From positions 1-64,000 of the forward strand of contig JBBRYJ010000014.1 in assembly GCA_038237745.1 (NCBI GenBank): a DNA stretch of 64,000 nt. Direction: 5' to 3'. The notes below the pieces were generated by a model, which was not told where the DNA came from, did not search any database, and saw only the letters and a list, made by a program, of their open reading frames with translations. The position numbers and the translations under genes were made by a program. Shown piece by piece: positions 52,913-61,362 of the stretch. The DNA comes from DASQEH01 sp038237745 (GTDB lineage: Bacteria; Actinomycetota; Actinomycetes; Propionibacteriales; Nocardioidaceae). The first letter of the stretch is position 1. Every line of letters begins with the position of its first letter.

Positions 52913-53883
52913 CAGCCGCCGACTGGATGCAACATGAGGAGCCCATCGAGGTGCTCACCATGGGCCGGGTGGGCGTCGACGTGTACCCCGACCAGGTGGG
53001 CGTTGGGCTCGAGGATGTCACGTCGTTCGGCAAGTACCTCGGCGGTAGCCCGACGAACGTCGCCGTCGCGGCTGCCAGGCACGGCCGCAGGGCGGCAGTC
53101 ATCACGCGCACCGGCGCAGACCCCTTCGGACGCTACATTCATACGGCGCTCCTAGGGTTCGGTGTCGACGACCGCTTCGTGAGCCAGGTTCCGTCGCTTC
53201 CCACCCCGGTCACCTTCTGCGAGATCTTCCCGCCGGACCACTTCCCGCTGTACTTCTACCGTCAGCCGAAGGCTCCCGACCTCGAGATCAGCCCCGACGA
53301 GCTCGACCTCGACGCGATTGCGAAAGCGGACATCTTCTGGGTCACGGGCACCGGGCTGTGCGCCGAGCCGTCCCGTACGGCCACATTGGCGGCCCTCGAT
53401 GCGCGTGGAGACCACGGGCTGACGGTTCTCGACCTCGACTACCGGCCGATGTTCTGGTCGTCGCGCGAGCAGGCCCACGACGCCATCAGCGACGCCGTCC
53501 CACGAGCGGATGTGGCGATCGGGAACCTCGAGGAGTGTGCGGTCGTGACGGGTCGGCAGCAGCCGGAAGAGGCGGCGGACGCACTCATTGCAGCAGGAGT
53601 CGACCTGGCCGTCGTCAAGCAGGGACCGGCGGGGGTGCTGGGCCGCTGTAGAGCCGAGTCCGTCGTCGTACCGCCGGTCGAGGTGGAGGTAGTCAACGGG
53701 CTCGGTGCGGGAGACGCCTTCGGTGGCGCGCTGTGTCACGGCTTGCTGGCCGGCTGGGGCCTCGAGCGGATGCTCCGGTTCGCGAACCTGGCGGGAGCCG
53801 TGGTGGCGGGCCGGCTGGCGTGTGCCGACGCGATGCCCACGACCGCAGAGCTGGAGACCCTCCTCGAGGGGGCGCGGCCATGA
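52909..53883 (+). CDS. iolC: 5-dehydro-2-deoxygluconokinase
   Basis: PfkB-family kinase of 324 residues acting on 5-dehydro-2-deoxygluconate. The N-terminus has MGRVGVDVYPDQVGVGLED, then GGSPTNVAVAAARHG, and the C-terminal catalytic GLGAGDAFGGAL. These are typical of IolC. It is translationally coupled to the gene before it. Its last 30 bases form the first copy of a tandem duplication, and the stop overlaps a 15-codon ORF (ATGA). Confidence 0.93.
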   Translation: MTAADWMQHEEPIEVLTMGRVGVDVYPDQVGVGLEDVTSFGKYLGGSPTNVAVAAARHGRRAAVITRTGADPFGRYIHTALLGFGVDDRFVSQVPSLPTPVTFCEIFPPDHFPLYFYRQPKAPDLEISPDELDLDAIAKADIFWVTGTGLCAEPSRTATLAALDARGDHGLTVLDLDYRPMFWSSREQAHDAISDAVPRADVAIGNLEECAVVTGRQQPEEAADALIAAGVDLAVVKQGPAGVLGRCRAESVVVPPVEVEVVNGLGAGDAFGGALCHGLLAGWGLERMLRFANLAGAVVAGRLACADAMPTTAELETLLEGARP

Positions 53884-53930
53884 CCGCCGCAAGCCTGGAG
53901 ACCCTCCTCGAGGAGGCGCGGCCGTGACCG
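53851..53930 (+). repeat. Imperfect 36-bp tandem duplication of the iolC 3' end
   Basis: Bases 53851-53886 and 53895-53930 match at 34 of 36 positions (period 44); the differences are G to A at position 20 and A to G at position 30. Each copy covers the segment coding LETLLE-ARP plus the stop and start context of the next gene. The second copy ends at the aldolase start (GTGACC), the first at ATGACC. This looks like a recent local duplication that doubled a coupled stop/start junction. Confidence 0.92.
53880..53927 (+). CDS. 15-codon ORF made by the duplication
   Basis: ATG at 53880 overlaps the iolC stop, and the TGA at 53925 overlaps the next GTG start (GTGA). The peptide is MTAASLETLLEEARP, nearly a copy of the iolC C-terminus. 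No separate ribosome site is required if ribosomes re-initiate. It could be a bridge that keeps iolC coupled to the next gene, or merely a by-product. There is no evidence that the peptide has a function. Confidence 0.4.
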   Translation: MTAASLETLLEEARP

Positions 53931-54799
53931 TGGATGGTCTGTCGGACATCGTCTCGACCCGGGTCCGGGACCCTGAGCGGATCGGGGAGCTGGCCGAGCG
54001 CCGTGCCCTGCCGCGGCCGCTCGCCGAACGCAGCGGTCGTCTCCTCCTCGTCGCCGCCGACCATCCCGCGCGGGGGGCACTGAGGGCGGGAGACGATGCG
54101 ATGGCGATGGCCGACCGCTGGAGCCTGCTGCGGAGGCTGACGATCGCGCTCGATCGTCCGGGCGTCGACGGGGTGCTGGCAACCGCCGACATCCTCGAGG
54201 ACCTTCTGATCCTGGGCGCTCTCGACGAGAAGATCGTGCTGGGCTCGATGAACAGAGGTGGCCTAGCGGGCACGATCTTCGAGATCGACGACCGTTTCAC
54301 CGGGTACTCCGCTGAGGCGATCAAGCAGCGCGGGTTCCAGGGCGGCAAGATGCTGCTGCGTATCGATCCCGACGACGTCGCGACCGCCGCCGCGCTTCTC
54401 GCCTGCGCCGAGGCGGTGAACGCGCTCGCCGACCGGGCACTTATGGCCATGGTCGAGCCCTTCATCTCCCACCGGGTCGAGGGGCGGCCCCGCAACGACC
54501 TGAGCACTGACGCGGTCATCCGGTCGGCGACGGTCGCCTCAGGACTCGGTTGCACCTCGGCGCACACCTGGCTGAAGCTCCCCGTCGTGGACGAGATGGA
54601 GCCGGTGCTCGCCGCGACGACACTCCCCGTGGTGCTGCTCGGCGGAGAGGTCGGCGCTGACCAGGATGCCCAGTTCACGCAGTGGTCCAAGGCACTCGCC
54701 AGCCCGAACGTCCAAGGGATGGTCGTAGGGCGCTCGTTGCTGTACCCACCCGACGGCGACGTCGCAGCGGCGGTCGACGCCACGGTGGAGCTGATGTGA
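53924..54799 (+). CDS. Cgl0159-type (beta/alpha)8 protein, candidate aldolase of inositol catabolism
   Basis: A 291-residue barrel protein similar to Cgl0159 of the Corynebacterium inositol cluster, related to class I aldolases such as DeoC. LLLVAADHPARGAL, DGVLATADIL, KIVLGSMNRGG, LMAMVEPFISHR and TWLKLPVVDEM are notable, with a possible Schiff-base lysine in the last. It takes the place of IolJ and may split the iolC product (inference). GTG 53924 is the start because it gives GTGA coupling to the short ORF; the frame is open further 5' inside iolC. Confidence 0.8.
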   Translation: MTVDGLSDIVSTRVRDPERIGELAERRALPRPLAERSGRLLLVAADHPARGALRAGDDAMAMADRWSLLRRLTIALDRPGVDGVLATADILEDLLILGALDEKIVLGSMNRGGLAGTIFEIDDRFTGYSAEAIKQRGFQGGKMLLRIDPDDVATAAALLACAEAVNALADRALMAMVEPFISHRVEGRPRNDLSTDAVIRSATVASGLGCTSAHTWLKLPVVDEMEPVLAATTLPVVLLGGEVGADQDAQFTQWSKALASPNVQGMVVGRSLLYPPDGDVAAAVDATVELM

Positions 54800-54800
54800 C

Positions 54801-55679
54801 GTGAGCGCGTCCCTGCACCACATCCGCGCGGGTGAGGCCGCCAGGCCGCCCTTCGACCTCGCCATGACGCCGCAGACTGTCGGCTGGACCTACTCGGGAC
54901 TCTCGGTGCTGCGCCTGGAGCCGCACGGTTCGGTCGACATCGAGACGGGCGACGCAGAGATGTTGCTGATGTCTCTCGCGGGGTCCTGCCGCGTGAGCTG
55001 CGGAGGCGACACGTTCGCCATCGCCGGACGCAGCGACGTGTTCGCCGGGGCGAGCGACTTCGCCTACCTGCCCCGGCAGGCCTCCGTCGTGGTGGAGAGC
55101 GAGGGCGGCGGCCGCTTCGCGCTGCCGTCGGCAGTCTGCGGTCGCAGCCTGCCGTTCCGGTACGGTCCGGCAGAGTCGGTCCCCGTCGAGCTGCGCGGAG
55201 CTGGTCCCTCCAGCCGTCAGGTCAACAACTTCTGTATCCCCGACGCCTTCGAGACCGACAAGCTCATCGCGTGCGAGGTGCTGACGCCGGGCGGCAACTG
55301 GTCGTCCTACCCGCCGCACAAGCACGACGAGGAGCGCACGGGAGAGAGCGAGCTCGAGGAGATCTACTACTTCGAGGTGGCGGCCGGTCCGGCAGGTCCG
55401 GGGATGGCCTACCAGCGTGTGTACGGCCACGACGGGGCCGACATCGACGTGCTCGCCGAGGTGCGGTCGGGCGACGCCATCGCCATCCCCCGCGGCTGGC
55501 ATGGACCCTCCATGGCCGCGCCCGGGTATGACCTCTACTACCTCAACGTGATGGCCGGTCCTGCCGAAGAGCGCGCGTGGCTCATCTGCGACGACCCGGC
55601 GCACGGCTGGATCCGCGAGACCTGGAAGGGTATGCCGGTCGACCCTCGGCTCCCGTTCACGGCAGGGAGCATCCGATGA
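54801..55679 (+). CDS. iolB: 5-deoxy-glucuronate isomerase
   Basis: Bicupin isomerase of 292 residues that turns 5-deoxy-glucuronate into 5-dehydro-2-deoxygluconate. The C-terminal cupin has the metal residues in YPPHKHDEE and EEIYYFEV, and PRGWHGPSMAAPGYDLYYLN is the second motif. It begins one base after the previous stop with a GTG start, and its own stop overlaps iolD (ATGA). Confidence 0.94.
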   Translation: MSASLHHIRAGEAARPPFDLAMTPQTVGWTYSGLSVLRLEPHGSVDIETGDAEMLLMSLAGSCRVSCGGDTFAIAGRSDVFAGASDFAYLPRQASVVVESEGGGRFALPSAVCGRSLPFRYGPAESVPVELRGAGPSSRQVNNFCIPDAFETDKLIACEVLTPGGNWSSYPPHKHDEERTGESELEEIYYFEVAAGPAGPGMAYQRVYGHDGADIDVLAEVRSGDAIAIPRGWHGPSMAAPGYDLYYLNVMAGPAEERAWLICDDPAHGWIRETWKGMPVDPRLPFTAGSIR

Positions 55680-57649
55680 CCACGACCCGGCTCACGGTGG
55701 CGCAGGCGCTCGTGCGGTTCCTCGAGCGTCAATGGGTTGAGCGCGACGGTGTCCAGACCGCCTTCTTCGCAGGGTGCTGGGGCATCTTCGGTCACGGCAA
55801 CGTGGCCGGCGTCGGCCAGGCGCTGCTCGAGCGGGCCGAGCACACACGGGCGACGGGCGAGCCGACGCTCCGTTACTTCCAGGCACGCAACGAGCAGGCG
55901 ATGGTTCACGCCGCGGTCGGCTACGCCCGGATGCGCGACCGGTTGGCGGCATTCGCGTGCTCCACGTCGGTCGGTCCAGGGTCGACGAACATGGTCACCG
56001 GAGCTGCGCTCGCCACCGTCAACCGGATCCCGGTGCTGCTGCTTCCCGGCGACGTCTTCGCGACGCGAGTGGCCAACCCGGTACTCCAGGAGCTCGAGGA
56101 CCCCACCAGCCTCGACGTCAGTGTGAACGACGCCCTCCGACCGGTCTCGCGCTACTGGGACCGGGTCAACCGTCCCGAGCAGCTCCCGGCCGCGCTTCTG
56201 GCTGGCATGCGCGTGCTCACCGACCCGGCCGACACGGGAGCGGTCACCCTGTCGCTTCCTCAGGACGTGCAGGCCGAGGCCCTGGACTGGTCGGACGAGC
56301 TCTTTGCGAGGAGGGTGTGGCACGTGCCGCGCCCAGCTGCTGACCCGGAGGCACTGGCTCGGGCGGTCCATGTGGTGCGCGGAGCCTCCAGGCCGCTGGT
56401 GGTCGCGGGGGGCGGCGTCATCTACTCGCAGGCGTCCGACATCCTCAAGGCCTTCGTGGAGGCGACAGGCATACCGGTCGCGGAGACCCAGGCAGGCAAG
56501 GGCTCCCTGGCCTACGACCATCCGGCTGCGGTCGGTGCCATCGGGGTGACCGGCACGGCGGCGGCGAACCAGCTCGCGAACCAGGCCGACGTCGTGATCG
56601 GCATCGGGACCCGATACAGCGACTTCACCACCGCCTCCCGTAGCGTCTTCAGCGCGTCAGGCGTCCAGTTCGTCAACCTCAACATCGCCGCCTTCGACGC
56701 CCACAAGCTCTCTGCGACCGCACTCGTCGCCGACGCGCGGACGGGAGTCGCCCAGCTGCAGGCGGAGCTCGCCGGCTGGTCGGTCGAGCCTGGCTACGCC
56801 GCCCGGGCCGCCTCTCTGGCGAAGGCATGGGATGCCAGCGTCGAGGCGGCCTACTCACTCGGCCGCAAGCCGTTGCCGGCACAGTCGGAGGTCATCGGTG
56901 TCGTCAACCGTGTCTCACGACCCCGGGACGTCGTAGTGTGCGCTGCCGGCTCGATGCCCGGGGACCTCCACAAGCTGTGGCGCACGCGCGACCCGAAGGG
57001 ATATCACGTCGAGTACGGGTTCTCCTGCATGGGCTACGAGATCGCAGGCGGTCTCGGTGCCAAGATGGCGGTCAACGACATCGCTGACGACCGCGACGTG
57101 TTCGTGATGGTCGGCGACGGGTCCTATCTCATGATGGCTCAGGAGCTGGTGACGGCGGTGCAGGAGGGCGTCAAGCTGATCGTCGTAATTGTGCAGAACC
57201 ACGGGTTCGCGTCTATCGGCGCCCTGTCGGAGTCAGTGGGCTCGCAACGGTTCGGCACCCGCTACCGCTACCGCACGCCGTCTGGCCTCGACGGCGACGT
57301 CCTGCCCGTCGACCTCGCCGCGAACGCTGCCAGTCTCGGCGCCGAGGTGCTGAGGACGCATGACCTCGCGGAGCTCGAGGAGGCCCTCGTTCATGCACAG
57401 ACCAGCTCGGTGACCACCGTCGTCCACGTCGAGACCGACCCGCTGGCGTCGGCTCCTACGAGCCCCGCTTGGTGGGACGTCCCGGTGGCCGAGGTCTCGT
57501 CGCTGGAGAGCACCCGGGCCGCGCGGGTGGGATACGAGGCGGCGAAGCTGCACCAGCGCAGCCATCTCGCCCCTCCACGAGCCGAGCCACGCGCCGACCG
57601 AGCATCATCCGACACCACCACCACCACCATCAAGGACGGACGGGTATGA
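55676..57649 (+). CDS. iolD: 3D-(3,5/4)-trihydroxycyclohexane-1,2-dione hydrolase
   Basis: ThDP-dependent ring-opening enzyme, 657 residues. The pyrimidine-binding domain has GCWGIFGHGNVAG and a catalytic glutamate in YFQARNEQAMVHAA; the PP-binding domain has the Mg motif GDGSYLMMAQEL ending near VQNHG. Family length is about 640. A run of five ACC codons near the 3' end encodes threonines in a disordered tail (DTTTTTIKDGRV). The stop overlaps iolA (ATGA). Confidence 0.95.
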   Translation: MTTTRLTVAQALVRFLERQWVERDGVQTAFFAGCWGIFGHGNVAGVGQALLERAEHTRATGEPTLRYFQARNEQAMVHAAVGYARMRDRLAAFACSTSVGPGSTNMVTGAALATVNRIPVLLLPGDVFATRVANPVLQELEDPTSLDVSVNDALRPVSRYWDRVNRPEQLPAALLAGMRVLTDPADTGAVTLSLPQDVQAEALDWSDELFARRVWHVPRPAADPEALARAVHVVRGASRPLVVAGGGVIYSQASDILKAFVEATGIPVAETQAGKGSLAYDHPAAVGAIGVTGTAAANQLANQADVVIGIGTRYSDFTTASRSVFSASGVQFVNLNIAAFDAHKLSATALVADARTGVAQLQAELAGWSVEPGYAARAASLAKAWDASVEAAYSLGRKPLPAQSEVIGVVNRVSRPRDVVVCAAGSMPGDLHKLWRTRDPKGYHVEYGFSCMGYEIAGGLGAKMAVNDIADDRDVFVMVGDGSYLMMAQELVTAVQEGVKLIVVIVQNHGFASIGALSESVGSQRFGTRYRYRTPSGLDGDVLPVDLAANAASLGAEVLRTHDLAELEEALVHAQTSSVTTVVHVETDPLASAPTSPAWWDVPVAEVSSLESTRAARVGYEAAKLHQRSHLAPPRAEPRADRASSDTTTTTIKDGRV

Positions 57650-59142
57650 GGACAGTCGAGCACTGGATCGGCGGCAAGCACGTGAGCGGCGGTGGCGGAC
57701 GCCTCGGTGAGGTCTTCGACCCCGCTCGAGGGGTTGCTCAGGCAGCGGTGCACCTCGCGACGCCTGACGAGGTCGACGCGGCCGTCCAGGCCGCTCTGGA
57801 CGCATTCGAGACGTGGGGGCAGAGCTCCGTGACGTCTCGAGCCAGGACCATGTTCGCCTTCCGCGAGCTGCTCGTGCGGCACGAGGACGAGCTTGCAAAG
57901 GTCATCTCGTCCGAGCACGGCAAGACGCTCGACGACGCGCGCGGTGAGGTTGTCCGGGGCCGGGAGGTCGTCGAGTTCGCCTGCGGTGTCCCTTCACAGC
58001 TGAAGGGCGAGTTCTCCGACCAGGTGTCCGGTGGCGTCGACTCGTTCTCCTTCCGGCAACCGCTCGGCGTCGTGGCCGGGATCACCCCGTTCAACTTCCC
58101 GATCATGGTGCCCCTCTGGATGCACCCGGTGGCGATCGCATGCGGCAACACGTTCGTGCTCAAGCCGAGCGAGCGTGTCCCCGGAGCCTCCGACCTCGTC
58201 GCGGAGCTGTATGCCGAGGCCGGGCTGCCCGACGGCGTCTTCAACGTCGTGCACGGTGACAAGGTCGCTGTCGACGCGATCCTGGAGCACCAAGATATCG
58301 ACGCCGTCTCGTTCGTCGGCTCCACGCCGATCGCGAAGTACGTCCATGAGCATGCGACCCGGGCCGGCAAGCGCGTGCAGGCTCTCGGCGGCGCGAAGAA
58401 CCACGCCGTCGTGATGCCCGACGCGGACATCGACTTCGCGTCGGACCACCTGGTAGCCGCCGGCTACGGCTCGGCCGGCCAGCGCTGTATGGCGATCTCG
58501 GCGGTGGTCGCTGTCGGTCCGGTGGCGGACGACCTCGTCGAGGCGATCCGACGCAAGACGCTCGAGATCAAGGTCGATGCCGGCGACGCGCCCGGCGCCG
58601 ACATGGGGCCAGTCGTGTCGGCCGCGGCGCGAGACCGCGTACTCGGCTACATCGACGCCGGTGAGGCCGACGGCGCCACGGTCGTGGTCGACGGCCGGGA
58701 TACGACGGTGGCGGGGCGCGAGGAGGGCTTCTTCGTCGGCCCCACGCTCCTCGACCGTGTGACGACCGACATGTCCGTCTACACCGACGAGATCTTTGGT
58801 CCCGTGCTCACGGTCTCGAGGGTGCCGAGCCTCGATGCCGCGATCGAGATGGTCAACGCCAACCCCTACGGGAACGGGACCGCCGTGTTCACCTCGTCGG
58901 GAGAGGCGGCTCGCAGCTTCCAGCGACGTGTGAGCGTCGGGATGATCGGCATCAACGTGCCCATCCCGGTGCCCATGGCGTTCCACTCCTTCGGAGGCTG
59001 GAAGGACTCGCTCTTCGGTGACCACCACATCCACGGTCCGGAGGGGGTGAGGTTCTACACCAAGGCCAAGGTTGTCACCAGCCGCTGGCCACATGTCAGC
59101 GAGGAGTCCCTCGCGCAGCTCAACTTCCCGACGGCGCACTGA
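57646..59142 (+). CDS. iolA: Methylmalonate-semialdehyde dehydrogenase (malonate-semialdehyde)
   Basis: CoA-acylating aldehyde dehydrogenase of 498 residues, last step of inositol catabolism giving acetyl-CoA and CO2 (mmsA type). WIGGKHVSG at the start, TPFNFPIMVPLWMHP for NAD binding, ALGGAKNHAVVMPDAD, and catalytic Cys281 in GSAGQRCMAIS. Start ATG is coupled to iolD. A hairpin follows the stop. Confidence 0.94.
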   Translation: MRTVEHWIGGKHVSGGGGRLGEVFDPARGVAQAAVHLATPDEVDAAVQAALDAFETWGQSSVTSRARTMFAFRELLVRHEDELAKVISSEHGKTLDDARGEVVRGREVVEFACGVPSQLKGEFSDQVSGGVDSFSFRQPLGVVAGITPFNFPIMVPLWMHPVAIACGNTFVLKPSERVPGASDLVAELYAEAGLPDGVFNVVHGDKVAVDAILEHQDIDAVSFVGSTPIAKYVHEHATRAGKRVQALGGAKNHAVVMPDADIDFASDHLVAAGYGSAGQRCMAISAVVAVGPVADDLVEAIRRKTLEIKVDAGDAPGADMGPVVSAAARDRVLGYIDAGEADGATVVVDGRDTTVAGREEGFFVGPTLLDRVTTDMSVYTDEIFGPVLTVSRVPSLDAAIEMVNANPYGNGTAVFTSSGEAARSFQRRVSVGMIGINVPIPVPMAFHSFGGWKDSLFGDHHIHGPEGVRFYTKAKVVTSRWPHVSEESLAQLNFPTAH

Positions 59143-59158
59143 CCCGAGGGGACGGAGT

Positions 59159-59175
59159 CCGCTGACGTTCAGCGG
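59159..59175 (+). other. Hairpin between iolA and the transporter genes
   Basis: CCGCTGACGTTCAGCGG is a perfect 7-bp stem with a CGT loop, 16 bases after the iolA stop and just before the AAGGAGG ribosome site of the binding-protein gene. It could affect message stability or translation of the next gene. It is too short for a confident terminator. Confidence 0.45.
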
Positions 59176-59193
59176 CTGAGAAGGAGGAAGCAC

Positions 59194-60174
59194 ATGGTCA
59201 TACGACGCGCTTTGATGGTCAGTCTTGTCAGTGGAGCACTGTTGCTCTCGGCGTGCGGCAACAGCGACTCGGGGAGCAGTGGCACCAGCGGGGACAGCGG
59301 TTCAACCAGTAACAGCGACATCAGGATCGACGTGATCACACACGGGGCTCCGGGCGACACCTTCTGGGACGTGGTGAAGTCCGGTGCGGAGCAGGCAGGA
59401 TCGGACCTGGGCGTCAACCTCCAGTACCAGAGCGACCCCGTGGTGGGTAACCAGAGCACGCTCATCGACAATGCGGTGGCGGCAAACACCGACGGGGTTG
59501 TCGTCTCGATGGCGAACCCGGACGGTCTCAAGGCCAGCATCGAGGCTGCGGTCTCGGCCGGCGTCCCTGTCATCACGATCAACTCGGGTATCGACGACTG
59601 GCAGGCGTTCGGGGCGATCACCCACGTAGGCCAGAGCGAGACGATCGCCGGTGAGGCCGCCGGCAACCAGCTCAACGACGCCGGGCTGAGCAATGTGATC
59701 TGCGTGATCCAGGAGGCTGGGAACGTTGCTCTCGAGGAACGGTGCAAAGCCGCCGCCTCGACGTTCGACGGCACGATGGAGAACCTGCAGACCGACAACA
59801 CAGACCTCCCGGGCTCTGAGTCGACGATCGAGGCGAAGCTCCAGGCCGACAGCAGCATCGACGGCCTCCTGACTCTGGGCGGCGACATGTCCGGCGCGGC
59901 GGTGCAGGCGGTCGAGGCCACGGGCACCTCCGTCACGGTAGGTACGTTCGACCTCAACGCGGACGTTGCCCAGAACGTGCTGGACGGCAAGATCTTGTTC
60001 GCCATCGACCAGCAGCCCTATGTCCAGGGCTATCTCGGCGTCGTCGGCATCTACCTCAAGGTCATCAACGGAAACGACATCGGCGGTGGGCAGCCGGTCT
60101 ACTCCGGTCCCGCCATCATCACCAAGGACAACGCAGCCGCGGTCCTGAAGTTCGCGCAGAACGGCACTCGCTGA
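59194..60174 (+). CDS. Sugar/inositol ABC transporter substrate-binding lipoprotein
   Basis: A 326-residue periplasmic-binding-type protein (Peripla_BP_4 family, ribose/inositol type). The signal ends in the lipobox LLSAC, then a Ser/Gly-rich linker of about 20 residues. VITHGAPGDTFWDVVKSGAEQ opens domain 1. Inositol is the likely ligand from context. AAGGAGG gives strong translation, and an intercistronic hairpin follows, both typical of binding proteins made in excess of their permease. Confidence 0.9.
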   Translation: MVIRRALMVSLVSGALLLSACGNSDSGSSGTSGDSGSTSNSDIRIDVITHGAPGDTFWDVVKSGAEQAGSDLGVNLQYQSDPVVGNQSTLIDNAVAANTDGVVVSMANPDGLKASIEAAVSAGVPVITINSGIDDWQAFGAITHVGQSETIAGEAAGNQLNDAGLSNVICVIQEAGNVALEERCKAAASTFDGTMENLQTDNTDLPGSESTIEAKLQADSSIDGLLTLGGDMSGAAVQAVEATGTSVTVGTFDLNADVAQNVLDGKILFAIDQQPYVQGYLGVVGIYLKVINGNDIGGGQPVYSGPAIITKDNAAAVLKFAQNGTR

Positions 60175-60183
60175 CCGAGCGGC

Positions 60184-60217
60184 GCCCGGGAACCCGGCTT
60201 CGGCGGGTTACCCGGGC
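60184..60217 (+). other. Strong intercistronic hairpin after the binding-protein gene
   Basis: GCCCGGG-AACCCG (60184-60196) pairs with CGGGTT-A-CCCGGGC (60204-60217) over 13 base pairs with one bulged A and a 7-base loop. It lies between the binding-protein gene and the permease gene in the 84-base gap. Such elements usually protect the upstream message or end part of the transcripts. No T-run follows. Confidence 0.65.
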
Positions 60218-60258
60218 AGCTGCCCGCTGGGCAACGTGTCCACGGAGAGGAGATCCGC

Positions 60259-61362
60259 ATGAGCACAACCGAGACCCAGGAGCAGGCGCCGCAGGCACCG
60301 CCTGACCGCGACGAGAGAATCGGCTCGTCGTACGGGCTGAGCCGACTCCTACGCCGGCCGGAGGTCGGCGCGGCTGTCGCGGCCCTGGCCATCCTCGTCT
60401 TCTTCGCGTCCACGAAGATCCTCTTCATCAAGCCGGCGGGGGCAAGTACCTGGATCTTCACGTCGTCGGCCTTCGGCATCATGGCGGTCGCCGTGGCACT
60501 GCTGATGATCGGGGGAGAGTTCGACCTGTCAGCCGGCGCCATGATCGGGACGACCGGGCTCACCACCGGCATCATGATGACCGAGTACAACGTCAACGTG
60601 TGGGTCGCGATCGTCGCCTCGCTCGTACTCGCCATCGGTATCGGGGCCCTCAACGGGATCCTCGTCATGCGGACGGGTCTGCCGAGCTTCATCGTCACCC
60701 TCGGGTCGTTCTTCGTGCTCCGCGGTGTCAACCTGGCCGTCACCAAGGCGATCATCAACCAGGTCTCCGTGGTCGGCTTCCCCAGCGCAGACGGCTTCAC
60801 GTCGGGGCACAAGCTCTTCGGGTCGGCGGTCAAGATCGACCTCGGCTGGCTGCCCTGGCTGAGCTCGACCGACTCGCCCACGCTGACCGTCTACGCCGCC
60901 ACATTCTGGTGGTTCGGCGTGACCACCGTAGCGACCTGGGTGCTCCTGCGCAGCAGGGCGGGCAACTGGATCTTCGCGGTCGGCGGTGCTCAGACGAGCG
61001 CGCGCCAGGTGGGCGTCCCCGTGTTCCGGACCAAGGTGGGGCTGTTCGTCACCACCGCTGTCGCCGGCTGGCTCGTCGGGATGTTGTCGCTCTTCAAGAG
61101 CACGACCGTTCAGAGCACGACCGGTGTCGGGCAGGAGTTCATCTTCATCATCTGCGCTGTGGTGGGCGGATGCCTGCTGACGGGCGGCTACGGCTCCGCC
61201 ATCGGTGCTGCGCTGGGAGCGCTCATCTACGGCATGGTGCAGCAGGGCATCGTCTACGAGGGCTGGGACAACGACTGGTTGTACGCCTTCCTGGGGGTCA
61301 TGCTGCTGGGCGCTGTCCTCGTCAACAACTGGGTCAAGTCGCGAGCGGAGGCGGTGAGATGA
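60259..61362 (+). CDS. Sugar/inositol ABC transporter permease
   Basis: A 367-residue permease of the BPD_transp_2 (FrcC/RbsC) family with about ten transmembrane segments. GGEFDLSAGAMIG and NGILVMRTGLPSFIVTLGSFF are the family signature. The C-terminus is LVNNWVKSRAEAVR. Its stop overlaps the ATPase start (ATGA). GAGAGGAG precedes the ATG. Confidence 0.93.
   Translation: MSTTETQEQAPQAPPDRDERIGSSYGLSRLLRRPEVGAAVAALAILVFFASTKILFIKPAGASTWIFTSSAFGIMAVAVALLMIGGEFDLSAGAMIGTTGLTTGIMMTEYNVNVWVAIVASLVLAIGIGALNGILVMRTGLPSFIVTLGSFFVLRGVNLAVTKAIINQVSVVGFPSADGFTSGHKLFGSAVKIDLGWLPWLSSTDSPTLTVYAATFWWFGVTTVATWVLLRSRAGNWIFAVGGAQTSARQVGVPVFRTKVGLFVTTAVAGWLVGMLSLFKSTTVQSTTGVGQEFIFIICAVVGGCLLTGGYGSAIGAALGALIYGMVQQGIVYEGWDNDWLYAFLGVMLLGAVLVNNWVKSRAEAVR

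Noticed and set aside
57611..57632. Run of CAC/CAT codons giving a His-tag-like string in one frame
   Set aside because: In the iolD frame it is a (ACC)5 threonine run at the protein's end; the histidine frame is only an upstream extension of iolA, whose ATG is at 57646. It is a chance microsatellite rather than vector sequence.
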